Origin: SCTD01 sp036675425
GTDB lineage: Bacteria > Actinomycetota > Actinomycetes > Mycobacteriales > SCTD01
Length of the DNA stretch: 17,732 bases
NCBI GenBank assembly: GCA_036675425.1
Contig: JAKFFB010000247.1
Coordinates: 1-17,732, forward strand
Direction: 5' to 3'
Under the pieces are notes generated by a model. The model was not told the DNA's origin. It saw only the letters and a program-made list of their open reading frames with translations, and ran no database searches. Positions 6,037 through 12,434 of this stretch are shown in pieces (the stretch's first letter is position 1; each line of letters begins with the position of its first letter). The position numbers and the translations under genes were made by a program.

Positions 6037-7560
6037 GTGACCTCCCTCAGCCTGTCCAGCTCGCCCGCCGCGTCCGCCAAGGTCGACGCCGTCGTCATCG
6101 GCCTCGCGAAGGGCCCCAAGGGCCCCGTGCTCGCGCCCGGCTCCGACAGCGTCGCGACGGCGATCGGCAAGGCGCTGCTCCCCGCCCTGGTGGGCCTCGG
6201 CGCGACCGGCAAGGCCGAGGAGGTCACCCGGCTCGCGACGCTGGGTGCCACGACGGCGCCGGTCGTCGTCGCGGTCGGCCTGGGTGAGGTGCCGGCCAAG
6301 GGCACGGCGTACGACGCCGAGGTCCTGCGCCGGGCGACCGGCGCCGCGATCCGCTCACTGGCCGGCAGCAGCAAGGTCGCCGTCACCCTGGGCGCAGCCG
6401 GCCCCGACGTCGCCGCGCAGGTGCGCGCCGTCGGCGAGGGCGCCCTGCTCGGGGCCTACGCGTTCACCCGGTACCGCACCACCGACGGCGACACGCGCCG
6501 CGAGCCGGTCCGCGACGTCGTCCTCGTCGTGCCCGACACCAAGGACAAGGCGGTCCGCGCCGCGGTCACCCGCGCCGACGTCGTCGGGCGCGCGGTCAGC
6601 CTGGCCCGCGACCTGGTGAACACCCCGCCGAGCGACCTGCACCCGGTGGAGCTCGCCGAGGTGGCCCGGACGGCCGCCGGCGGCAAGGGCGTGGGCGTCG
6701 AGATCCTCGAGGGCAAGGCACTGGTCAAGGGCGGCTTCGGCGGCATCGTCGGGGTCGGCCAGGGGTCGGCGAACGGCCCGCGGCTGGTGCACCTGTCGTA
6801 CAAGGGCGGCAAGGGCGCGACGACCAAGGTCGCCCTCGTCGGCAAGGGCATCACCTTCGACTCGGGCGGCCTCTCGCTCAAGCCGGCCGCCTCCATGGAG
6901 GAGATGAAGAGCGACATGGGCGGCGCGGCCGCCGTGATCGCCACGATGGCCGCCGTCGCCGAGCTCGCGCTGGCCGTCGACGTCGAGGCCTGGGTCCCTA
7001 TGGCGGAGAACATGCCGAGCGGCACCGCGATCCGGCCCTCCGACGTGCTGACGCTGCGCGGCGGCAAGACGGTCGAGGTCAACAACACCGACGCCGAGGG
7101 CAGGCTCATCCTGGCCGACGCCATCGCCCGCGCCTGCGAGGACGGCCCCGACGTCGTGCTCGACGTCGCGACGCTGACCGGCGCCCAGCTGGTCGCGCTC
7201 GGCGCCCGCACCACCGGTGTGATGGGCAACGACGACGGCCTGCGCACCGCGGTCGTCGACGCGGCGGGTCGCGCGGGCGAGCCGTCCTGGCCGATGCCGC
7301 TCCCGGCCGAGCTGCGCAAGGGCCTCGACTCCGAGATCGCCGACCTCGTCAACACCGGGCCGCGCGAGGGCGGCATGCTCACCGCCGGGCTGTTCCTCAA
7401 GGAGTTCGTCGCCGAGGGCGTGCGGTGGGCGCACCTCGACATCGCCGGGCCGGCCTTCAACAGCGGCGACGCCTACGGCTACACCCCGCACGGCGGGACC
7501 GGCGCGGCCGTGCGGACGTTCGTCCAGCTGCTCGAGGACGCTGCTGCCGATCGGCTGTAA
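6037..7560 (+). CDS. pepA: Leucyl aminopeptidase (M17 family, PepA)
   Basis: A 507-residue cytosolic hexameric dizinc aminopeptidase that removes N-terminal residues, mainly hydrophobic, from peptides. The metal and catalytic residues fall at the positions usual for E. coli PepA: Lys270 and Asp275 in GKGITFDSGG, Lys282 in LSLKP, Asp293 in KSDMGGA, and Asp352, Glu354 and Arg356 in NNTDAEGRL. The N-terminal regulatory domain is more variable, as in the family. The GTG at 6037 is chosen because the open frame upstream runs through gcvT on the other strand, and because TAGGCT sits 8 nt before it. Mycobacterial genomes also place this aminopeptidase beside gcvT, which supports a conserved neighbourhood. 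The cysteinyl-glycinase activity known for some family members cannot be judged. Confidence 0.97.
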   Translation: MTSLSLSSSPAASAKVDAVVIGLAKGPKGPVLAPGSDSVATAIGKALLPALVGLGATGKAEEVTRLATLGATTAPVVVAVGLGEVPAKGTAYDAEVLRRATGAAIRSLAGSSKVAVTLGAAGPDVAAQVRAVGEGALLGAYAFTRYRTTDGDTRREPVRDVVLVVPDTKDKAVRAAVTRADVVGRAVSLARDLVNTPPSDLHPVELAEVARTAAGGKGVGVEILEGKALVKGGFGGIVGVGQGSANGPRLVHLSYKGGKGATTKVALVGKGITFDSGGLSLKPAASMEEMKSDMGGAAAVIATMAAVAELALAVDVEAWVPMAENMPSGTAIRPSDVLTLRGGKTVEVNNTDAEGRLILADAIARACEDGPDVVLDVATLTGAQLVALGARTTGVMGNDDGLRTAVVDAAGRAGEPSWPMPLPAELRKGLDSEIADLVNTGPREGGMLTAGLFLKEFVAEGVRWAHLDIAGPAFNSGDAYGYTPHGGTGAAVRTFVQLLEDAAADRL

Positions 7561-7613
7561 CGCCGGGACTCCGTCCGCCGATGACCCAGGGGAAGCCTGC
7601 CCCCTAGTGCACC

Positions 7614-7618
7614 GGAGG
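7614..7618 (+). promoter_or_regulatory. Ribosome binding site deciding the GTG start at 7624
   Basis: GGAGG is followed by 5 nt and a GTG. An ATG at 7619 overlaps it but is out of frame with the gene, so this site fixes the GTG at 7624. Unlike most genes in the window, this gene is clearly leadered. The 63-nt spacer after pepA also holds a short GGGG/CCCC inverted repeat around 7589-7604 that may weakly terminate pepA. Confidence 0.6.
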
Positions 7619-7623
7619 ATGAC

Positions 7624-8205
7624 GTGTTCGACCCCTTGCTGACCTTGATCGCGGCCAAGACCAAGGCGGTCGGCCTCATCGCCGGAACAGCCATGGTCAC
7701 GACGGCCCTCGTCGGTGGTGGCGCCGTCGCGATGACCGCCGTGAGCAGCGAAGGCGCTGCCGAGGAGACCGTCGTGGTCGAGGAGGCCCTCGACACGACC
7801 GCGTCCGACCTCGAGGCGGTGCAGGCGGTCACCTCCGACACGCCGACCGTGGGCATCGAGGACGACGACGAGTCCACCGACGGCGAGAAGGTCCGCCCGC
7901 CGCTGCCGGACGACTTCACCTGCGACGACAGCCTGAACCACGGCCAGAACGTCTCCGCATACGCCAGGAGCCTGGAGAAGGGCCCCGGCCGCGGCGCCAA
8001 GGTCTCCGCTGTGGCGCAGAGCGAATGCGGCAAGAAGACCGGCGAGGAGTCCGAGGAGGCTGACGAGGCCGAGACCGAGACCGAGGCTGCCGAGTCCGAG
8101 GAGTCCGAGGAGCCGAAGCCGGCCAAGGCGGAGAAGCCGGCCAAGGCCGAGAAGGTCGCCAAGAGCAAGGGCAAGTCCGCCGGCAAGGGCGGCGGCAAGA
8201 AGTAG
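7624..8205 (+). CDS. Secreted or membrane-anchored NHG-repeat protein, first paralogue
   Basis: A 193-residue protein I cannot assign a function. Its N-terminus (AAKTKAVGL then a hydrophobic run at about 15-40, AGTAMVTTALVGGGAVAM) looks like a signal anchor or signal peptide. An acidic, Thr/Glu-rich spacer follows to residue 95. A core domain then runs from Cys100 to Cys135: C-D-D-x2-NHG-x2-VS-x2-ARS-x3-GP-x2-G-x2-VSA-x-A-x3-CGK. This contains a duplicated HG/RG-x2-VS-x2-A half-repeat. The tail (about 140-193) is low complexity, first Glu-rich, then Lys/Ala/Pro-rich with KPAKAEK repeats and a basic GKSAGKGGGKK end. The next gene encodes the same architecture with identical cysteine spacing. 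The core Cys pair suggests an extracytoplasmic disulfide. Confidence 0.85.
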   Translation: MFDPLLTLIAAKTKAVGLIAGTAMVTTALVGGGAVAMTAVSSEGAAEETVVVEEALDTTASDLEAVQAVTSDTPTVGIEDDDESTDGEKVRPPLPDDFTCDDSLNHGQNVSAYARSLEKGPGRGAKVSAVAQSECGKKTGEESEEADEAETETEAAESEESEEPKPAKAEKPAKAEKVAKSKGKSAGKGGGKK

Positions 8206-8219
8206 CCGCGTCGTACGTC

Positions 8220-8258
8220 CCGGAGCCCGGTCGCGCTGAACCTGCGACCGGGCTCCGG
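8220..8258 (+). terminator. 15-bp perfect stem, probable intrinsic terminator
   Basis: Bases 8220-8234 and 8244-8258 are perfect reverse complements (CCGGAGCCCGGTCGC and its complement) around a 9-nt loop, 15 nt after the stop of the first NHG-repeat gene. There is no U-tract, which is usual for actinobacterial terminators. Because the stem is perfectly symmetric it could act in both directions. Confidence 0.75.
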
Positions 8259-8321
8259 CGTGTGGTGGTCCGCCTGCCCGCCCGCGTCCCCGGCCACGTC
8301 CGGTCGGCGCACGTGCCGGTC

Positions 8322-8425
8322 GTTGCGCGGTGACTGTCCGACGTGGTCGTCACCGCCGCGAGACCCGACTGGTGACCCGCGACCCCGATAGGGCTGACGA
8401 CGTGGTCGGACAGTCACCGCGCAAC
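8322..8425. repeat. Long inverted repeat, 21 bp perfect, extendable to about 35 bp
   Basis: Bases 8322-8342 and 8405-8425 are perfect 21-bp reverse complements beginning GTTGCGCGGTGACTG. Inward, after three mismatches (GTG on both sides), a further 7 bp pair (8346-8352 with 8395-8401). Outward, after a 2-nt bulge on the left, TGCCGGT (8314-8320) pairs with ACCGGCA (8424-8430, sharing bases at the junction). The apical loop is about 42 nt. The sequence CGACGTGGTCG occurs on both sides as a direct repeat because it is itself near-palindromic. It could be a MITE-like insertion, a structured small RNA or a regulator-binding palindrome. No flanking target duplication is obvious. Confidence 0.8.
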
Positions 8426-8502
8426 CGGCATGGAGTGCGGGCGGCGGCGCACCCGGCCCCGGCGCTTCGACGGCGGCGGGCAGCGGTCGGATGTCGGACT
8501 AG

Positions 8503-8527
8503 CCCGTACGGGTCCTTCCGTACCGGG
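8503..8527. promoter_or_regulatory. Short inverted repeat upstream of the second NHG-repeat gene
   Basis: CCCGTACGG (8503-8511) pairs with CCGTACCGGG (8518-8527) with a single-base bulge around a 6-nt loop. It ends 11 nt before the putative -10 hexamer at 8539, so it would overlap the -35 region, a position suited to an operator. This is inference from location and symmetry alone. Confidence 0.35.
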
Positions 8528-8538
8528 ACGTCCGGTGC

Positions 8539-8544
8539 CACGCT
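8539..8544 (+). promoter_or_regulatory. Possible -10 element for the second NHG-repeat gene
   Basis: CACGCT within CCGGTGCCACGCT; a start about 7 nt downstream would give a leader of about 20 nt that contains the AGGAGG ribosome binding site at 8562-8567 (4 nt before the ATG). The ten bases CCGGTGCCAC recur exactly upstream of the LAL regulator gene. Confidence 0.35.
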
Positions 8545-8571
8545 GATGACCCCAGGGCACCAGGAGGCCCC

Positions 8572-9048
8572 ATGACCCACGAGCTGACGGCCCGGCTGGT
8601 GGCGCGTACGAAGGCCCTGGGCCTGGTCGCCGCCACCGCGATGGTGACCACCGCCCTGGCCGGCGGCGGGGTCGTCGCCGTCAGCGTCGTCAGCAACGAG
8701 AAGCCGGCGGGTCAGCAGCAGGCCGGCGTCCCGGGCGAGCAGCGCAGCGACACCGCGACCGCGATCATCGGCGGCAAGCCCACGAGGTCCGCCAAGCCGG
8801 GGAAGCCGAGCGCGCCGGCCTGCACCGACGCCAAGAACCACGGGGCGTTCGTGTCCGGGGTCGCGCGCAGCGCCGCGCCCGGCCCCTCGCACGGCCCGCT
8901 GGTCTCCGCCGCCGCCAAGGGCGACTGCGGCAAGGCCGCGAAGCCGACCAGGTCCCCGAAGCCCCCGAAGCCCACGAGGACGGGCCGGCCGGACTCGCCC
9001 GGGAAGTCGGCGGGCAAGGGCAGGTCCGACAGCGCGGGCCGGGACTAG
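8572..9048 (+). CDS. Secreted or membrane-anchored NHG-repeat protein, second paralogue
   Basis: A 158-residue paralogue of the protein at 7624. Shared elements are the ARTKALGLVAATAMVTTALAGGG hydrophobic N-terminus (about 11-41) and the core from Cys84 to Cys119 with the same 34 residues between the cysteines: C-T-D-x2-NHG-x2-VS-x2-ARS-x3-GPSHG-x2-VSA-x-A-x3-CGK. It lacks the acidic spacer and Glu-rich tail of the first copy; instead residue 120 onward is a Pro/Lys/Arg-rich tail (KPTRSPKPPKPTRTGR) likely to bind polyanions or the cell wall. The ATG at 8572 has a good AGGAGG 4 nt upstream. Its TAG stop shares a CTAG with the stop of the convergent gene. The function is unknown. Confidence 0.85.
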   Translation: MTHELTARLVARTKALGLVAATAMVTTALAGGGVVAVSVVSNEKPAGQQQAGVPGEQRSDTATAIIGGKPTRSAKPGKPSAPACTDAKNHGAFVSGVARSAAPGPSHGPLVSAAAKGDCGKAAKPTRSPKPPKPTRTGRPDSPGKSAGKGRSDSAGRD

Positions 9049-9398
9049 ACGGAGGGACCGGCCCCCGGCACACCGGTCTGGCCGGCCGCCTTGCGCTTGG
9101 CGGTCCACTCCCGCATCCGCGGCGGGTAGCCGACAGCGGCCACGTCGTAGACCGGGATGCCGGTCTTGGAGCCGAAGGCGAAGGCCGCCTTGGGGCTGTC
9201 GACCCGGCGGCGGGTCCACTCGCCGTCGCCGGCCACGAGCACCAGCGTCGTGGCGGTCGTCGACGTCTGCGGCTCCACGAACCCCTCCACGCCGCGGCGG
9301 CTGCCGGCCCACTCGGACAGGTGGTCCAGGTCCGACGACGACGCGGTGCGCGGCGTGCCCGGACGGCCCTTCCCTGTCAGCCGGTCGAGCAGTCCCAC
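9045..9398 (-). CDS. Conserved actinobacterial protein beside lpd, unknown function
   Basis: A 117-residue soluble protein. It opens with GLLDRLTGKGRPGT and has a core HLSEWAGSRRGVEGFVEP, then TTLVLVAGDGEWTRRRV, FGSKTGIPVYDVAAVGYPPRM and REWTAKRKAAG. I recall similar proteins, sometimes labelled oxidoreductase without evidence, in many actinobacteria; no cofactor motif is visible here. The GTG at 9396-9398 is chosen because an AGGAGGG ribosome binding site lies 6 nt upstream on the minus strand (9405-9411); the open frame further upstream has no support. It is divergent from lpd (154-nt spacer) and convergent with the second NHG-repeat gene, with the two stop codons nested in one CTAG. Confidence 0.85.
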   Translation of the reverse strand: MGLLDRLTGKGRPGTPRTASSSDLDHLSEWAGSRRGVEGFVEPQTSTTATTLVLVAGDGEWTRRRVDSPKAAFAFGSKTGIPVYDVAAVGYPPRMREWTAKRKAAGQTGVPGAGPSV

Positions 9399-9464
9399 GA
9401 CGATCCCTCCTGTCGGCGCCCGCTCCCGGCGGGAATGCCCCGGGGGTCGTGCGCACCTGTACTC

Positions 9465-9486
9465 CTCGGGTGAAAGGATGCCCGAG
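9465..9486. promoter_or_regulatory. Small inverted repeat in the lpd upstream region
   Basis: CTCGGG (9465-9470) and CCCGAG (9481-9486) are exact reverse complements around the 10 nt TGAAAGGATG, which could contain a -10-like AAGGAT for lpd. It lies 67 nt before the lpd start in the divergent spacer, so an operator or a promoter embedded in a palindrome is possible. The evidence is weak. Confidence 0.3.
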
Positions 9487-9552
9487 CGGGCGCGCCAGCG
9501 CGCAGTCGCCCGCCCCAGACGCACCGCCAGACCGACCCGGGAGAGCGCACCG

Positions 9553-10929
9553 ATGAGCGAGAACCAGACCGTCGACCTGGTCGTCCTCGGAGGTGGCAGC
9601 GGCGGCTACGCAGCGGCGCTGCGCGCCTCGGAGCTCGGCATGACCGTGGTCATGGTCGAGAAGGACAAGGTCGGCGGCACCTGCCTGCACCGCGGCTGCA
9701 TCCCGACCAAGGCCCTGCTGCACTCCGCCGAGACCGTCGACGTGATCAAGGAGGCCGCCCAGTTCGGGGTCAACGGCACCTTCGAGTCCGTCGACATGCC
9801 CAAGGTCAACGCCTACAAGGACAAGGTCGTCGAGGGGCTCTTCAAGGGGCTGTCCGGCCTGGTCAAGTCGCGCAAGATCGAGGTCGTCCAGGGGCACGGC
9901 CGGCTGGTCTCCCCGACCGCCGTCGAGGTCGACGGGCGGACCATCGAGGCCAAGCACGTGCTGCTCGCCACCGGCTCGGTGCCGCGCTCGCTGCCGGGCC
10001 TGGAGATCGACGGCTCGAAGGTCATCACCAGCGACGACGCGCTGAAGATGGACACCATCCCCGGCTCCGTGGTGATCCTCGGCGCCGGCGCGATCGGCTG
10101 CGAGTTCGCCTCCGTGTGGCGCTCCTTCGGCGCCGAGGTCACGGTCGTGGAGGCGCTCCCCCACCTGGTGCCGCTCGAGGAGGAGTCCTCCTCCAAGCTG
10201 CTCGAGCGGGCCTTCCGCAAGCGCGGCATCAAGCAGGAGCTGGGCGCGCGGTTCGAGAAGGTCGAGACGACCGACAGCGGCGTCACCGTCCACCTCGAGG
10301 GCGGCAAGACGGTCGAGGCCGAGCTGCTGCTCGTCGCCATCGGCCGCGGCCCGGTGTCGCAGGACCTGGGCTACGAGCAGGTCGGCCTCGAGATGGAGCG
10401 CGGCTTCGTCAAGGTCGACGAGTACTGCCAGACCAGCGTCCCCACCATCAGCGCCGTCGGCGACCTCATCCCGACCCTGCAGCTGGCCCACGTCGGGTTC
10501 GCCGAGGGCATCCTCGTCGCGGAGCGGCTGGCCGGCCTCGCCGTCACGCCGGTCGACTACGACGGCGTCCCCCGGGTCACCTACTCCTCCCCCGAGGTCG
10601 CCTCGGTCGGTCTCACCAGCAAGATCGCCACCGAGCGCGGCTACGACGTGGTCGAGGCGACGTACGACCTGGCCGGGAACGGCAAGGCCCGGATCCTGGG
10701 TACGGCAGGGGCTGTGAAGGTCATCGCCGCCAAGGACGGACCCGTCCTCGGCGTGCACATGGTCGGCGAGCGGGTCGGCGAGCTCATCGCCGAGGCGCAG
10801 CTGATCACCAACTGGGAGGCGCTGCCCGGCGAGGTCGCGCAGCTCATCCACCCGCACCCGACGATGTCCGAAGCCGTCGGCGAGGCCCACCTCGCGCTCG
10901 CCGGCAAGCCCCTCCACAGCCACTCCTAG
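9553..10929 (+). CDS. lpd: Dihydrolipoyl dehydrogenase (E3)
   Basis: A 458-residue FAD enzyme that reoxidises dihydrolipoyl groups of 2-oxoacid dehydrogenase and glycine cleavage complexes with NAD+. Features in order are the FAD-binding GGGSGGYAAALRASELG (13-29), the redox disulfide GGTCLHRGCIPTK (Cys44, Cys49), a second Rossmann motif VILGAGAIGCEFASVW, the FAD site SAVGD, and the C-terminal interface HPHPTMSEAVGEAH with catalytic His435 and Glu440. The ATG at 9553 follows a GGGAGAG ribosome binding site and gives the standard short N-terminus; the open frame further upstream is Arg-rich and rejected. The stop codon TAG lies inside the ribosome binding site of sucB, 13 nt before its ATG, so the two form an operon. 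Confidence 0.98.
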   Translation: MSENQTVDLVVLGGGSGGYAAALRASELGMTVVMVEKDKVGGTCLHRGCIPTKALLHSAETVDVIKEAAQFGVNGTFESVDMPKVNAYKDKVVEGLFKGLSGLVKSRKIEVVQGHGRLVSPTAVEVDGRTIEAKHVLLATGSVPRSLPGLEIDGSKVITSDDALKMDTIPGSVVILGAGAIGCEFASVWRSFGAEVTVVEALPHLVPLEEESSSKLLERAFRKRGIKQELGARFEKVETTDSGVTVHLEGGKTVEAELLLVAIGRGPVSQDLGYEQVGLEMERGFVKVDEYCQTSVPTISAVGDLIPTLQLAHVGFAEGILVAERLAGLAVTPVDYDGVPRVTYSSPEVASVGLTSKIATERGYDVVEATYDLAGNGKARILGTAGAVKVIAAKDGPVLGVHMVGERVGELIAEAQLITNWEALPGEVAQLIHPHPTMSEAVGEAHLALAGKPLHSHS

Positions 10930-10942
10930 GAGCTCTCACCAC

Positions 10943-12391
10943 ATGGCCGTCTCCGTCACCATGCCCCGCCTCGGCGAGAGCGTCTCCGAGGGCACCGTCA
11001 CCCGCTGGCTGAAGAAGGAGGGCGAGCAGGTCACGGCCGACGAGCCGCTGCTCGAGGTCTCGACCGACAAGGTCGACACCGAGATCCCCTCCCCCGCCAC
11101 CGGCATCCTGCAGTCGATCAAGGTGCAGGAGGACGAGACCGTCGAGGTCGGCGTCGAGCTGGCCGTGATCGGTGACGGGGACGGCGGGGGTTCCGAGCCG
11201 GCGGCCGAGGAGCCGGCGGCCGAGCCGGAGCCTGCCGCTGAGCCCGAGCCCGAGCCCGCCGCTGAGCCGGAGCCGGAGCCGGAGCCCGCGAAGGCCGAGG
11301 CCCCGCCGCAGGAGGCGCCCAAGCAGGAGGCGGCTCCCCCGGCCGCCCCGCAGCAGGCCGCTCCCGCGCAGCAGTCGTCCGGTGCCGAGGGGGCGTACGT
11401 CACCCCGCTCGTCCGCAAGCTCGCCGCCGAGCACGGCGTCGACCTGGGCAGCCTGCAGGGCACCGGTGTCGGCGGCCGCATCCGCAAGCAGGACGTCCTC
11501 GACGCCGCCGGTCAGGGCTCGGGCGGATCCGCGCCCGCTGCTGCTCCGGCCGCGGCCGACACGGCCGCCGCTCCGCGCGCTCAGGTGCAGCAGCCGGCTC
11601 AGCAGACCAGCGCCGCCCCGGCTCCGGCCTTCGTCGACCAGGCGGTGAAGGCTGCCCCGGACACCCAGGTGCGTGGCAAGACCGAGCCGATGAGCCGGCT
11701 GCGCAAGGTCATCGCCGCCCGGATGACCGAGTCGCTGCAGGTCAGCGCCCAGCTCACCACCGTGCTCGAGGCCGACGTCACCAAGATCGCCCGGCTCCGC
11801 GACGCGGCCAAGGCCGACTTCGAGGCCCGCGAGGGCACCAAGCTGAGCTTCCTGCCGTTCTTCGCGCTCGCGACGGTCGAGGCGCTCAAGCAGCACCCCG
11901 TCGTCAACTGCAGCATCGACGAGGACGCCGGCACGATCACCTACCACGAGTCCGAGCACCTCGGCATCGCCGTGGACACCGAGCGCGGCCTGCTGGTCCC
12001 GGTCATCCACGACGCCGGTGACCTCAACCTGGCCGGCATGGCCCGCAAGATCGCCGACATCGCCGACCGCACCCGCACGAACCGGGTCACCCCCGACGAG
12101 CTGGGCGGCGGGACGTTCACGCTGACCAACACCGGCTCGCGCGGCGCGCTGTTCGACACCCCGATCATCAACCAGCCGCAGGTCGGCATCCTCGGCACCG
12201 GCGCCGTCGTCAAGCGCCCGGTCGTGGTGCAGGACGAGGAGCTGGGCGAGGTCGTCGCGATCCGCTCGATGGTCTACCTCGCGCTGACCTACGACCACCG
12301 GATCGTCGACGGCGCCGACGCCGCCCGCTTCCTGGTCACGGTCAAGGAGCGCCTCGAGGAGGGCGACTTCGCCGCCGAGCTCGGCCTGTAG
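10943..12391 (+). CDS. sucB: 2-oxoacid dehydrogenase E2 (SucB/DlaT type), one lipoyl domain
   Basis: The 482-residue acyltransferase core component links E1 and E3. Domains are: lipoyl domain about 3-78 with lipoylated Lys43 in STDKVDTEIPSPATG; a flexible Glu/Pro/Ala linker about 82-145 with repeated EPEPA; the E3-binding domain about 151-188 (YVTPLVRKLAAEHGVDL, GTGVGGRIRKQDVL); a second Ala/Pro/Gln linker; and the catalytic domain from about 250, ending with YDHRIVDG (His452, Asp456). Only one lipoyl domain is present, while the mycobacterial DlaT has two. Actinobacterial E2 proteins of this type are annotated as succinyltransferase but can serve the pyruvate complex too, so substrate is open. 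AGGAG at 10928-10932 overlaps the lpd stop. Confidence 0.95.
   Translation: MAVSVTMPRLGESVSEGTVTRWLKKEGEQVTADEPLLEVSTDKVDTEIPSPATGILQSIKVQEDETVEVGVELAVIGDGDGGGSEPAAEEPAAEPEPAAEPEPEPAAEPEPEPEPAKAEAPPQEAPKQEAAPPAAPQQAAPAQQSSGAEGAYVTPLVRKLAAEHGVDLGSLQGTGVGGRIRKQDVLDAAGQGSGGSAPAAAPAAADTAAAPRAQVQQPAQQTSAAPAPAFVDQAVKAAPDTQVRGKTEPMSRLRKVIAARMTESLQVSAQLTTVLEADVTKIARLRDAAKADFEAREGTKLSFLPFFALATVEALKQHPVVNCSIDEDAGTITYHESEHLGIAVDTERGLLVPVIHDAGDLNLAGMARKIADIADRTRTNRVTPDELGGGTFTLTNTGSRGALFDTPIINQPQVGILGTGAVVKRPVVVQDEELGEVVAIRSMVYLALTYDHRIVDGADAARFLVTVKERLEEGDFAAELGL
11192..11300 (+). repeat. GAGCCG/GAGCCC-type hexamer-like repeats encoding the E2 linker
   Basis: Imperfect tandem repeats of GAGCC[GC] and GCCGCTGAG units encode an alternating Glu-Pro-Ala linker. 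Such low-complexity stretches can change copy number by slippage, which would alter the reach of the lipoyl arm without disturbing the folded domains. Confidence 0.6.
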
Positions 12392-12400
12392 CCGCTCGGC

Positions 12401-12417
12401 GCGGGTTCCGCTCCCGC
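12401..12417 (+). terminator. Weak hairpin after sucB
   Basis: GCGGG (12401-12405) pairs with CCCGC (12413-12417) across a 7-nt loop, 10 nt after the sucB stop and just upstream of the LAL regulator promoter. It is short and lacks a U-tract, so it would at best attenuate read-through. Confidence 0.25.
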
Positions 12418-12428
12418 CATCCCGGTGC

Positions 12429-12434
12429 CACACT
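12429..12434 (+). promoter_or_regulatory. Possible -10 element for the LAL regulator
   Basis: CACACT lies 6 nt before the GTG at 12441, in the context CCGGTGCCACACT; the first ten bases are identical to those before the gene at 8572. No ribosome binding site is present, favouring a leaderless start. The first base deviates from TANNNT. Confidence 0.35.

Larger units (their letters stand above)
8206..8571. other. 366-nt spacer between the NHG-repeat paralogues
   Basis: No credible gene is seen here. In order it holds a strong 15-bp terminator-like stem (8220-8258), a GC-rich stretch, a long inverted repeat (8322-8342 with 8405-8425, extendable to roughly 8314-8432), a C/G-rich stretch, a short inverted repeat (8503-8527), a possible -10 (8539-8544) and the ribosome binding site of the next gene (8562-8567). 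It is the only gene-free stretch over 300 nt in the window. Confidence 0.7.

Noticed and set aside
6355..7941. 528-codon open frame on the minus strand
   Set aside because: It is antisense to pepA, whose M17 catalytic residues are all present; the composition is typical shadow sequence rich in Arg, His, Gly and Val.
8330..8575. 81-codon open frame in the spacer between the NHG-repeat genes
   Set aside because: It passes through the long inverted repeat, has no ribosome binding site, and overlaps the next gene's start.
7624..9398. Toxin-antitoxin or bacteriocin cluster
   Set aside because: The two plus-strand genes are paralogues with export signals, not a toxin/antitoxin pair, and the minus gene has no immunity or toxin motif.
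9478..9552. Upstream ATG giving lpd a 25-residue N-terminal extension
   Set aside because: The added residues are Arg-rich, with no match to the family; the ATG at 9553 has a GGGAGAG ribosome binding site and gives the normal N-terminus.
8350..10923. 857-codon open frame on the minus strand
   Set aside because: It runs antisense through lpd and the second NHG-repeat gene, is Arg/Asp/Gly/Leu-rich with no domain motifs, and reflects the GC-rich third positions of the real genes.
11192..11300. Possible CRISPR or satellite repeat
   Set aside because: The repeats are short, contiguous, in frame and encode the flexible linker of the E2 protein; there are no spacers.
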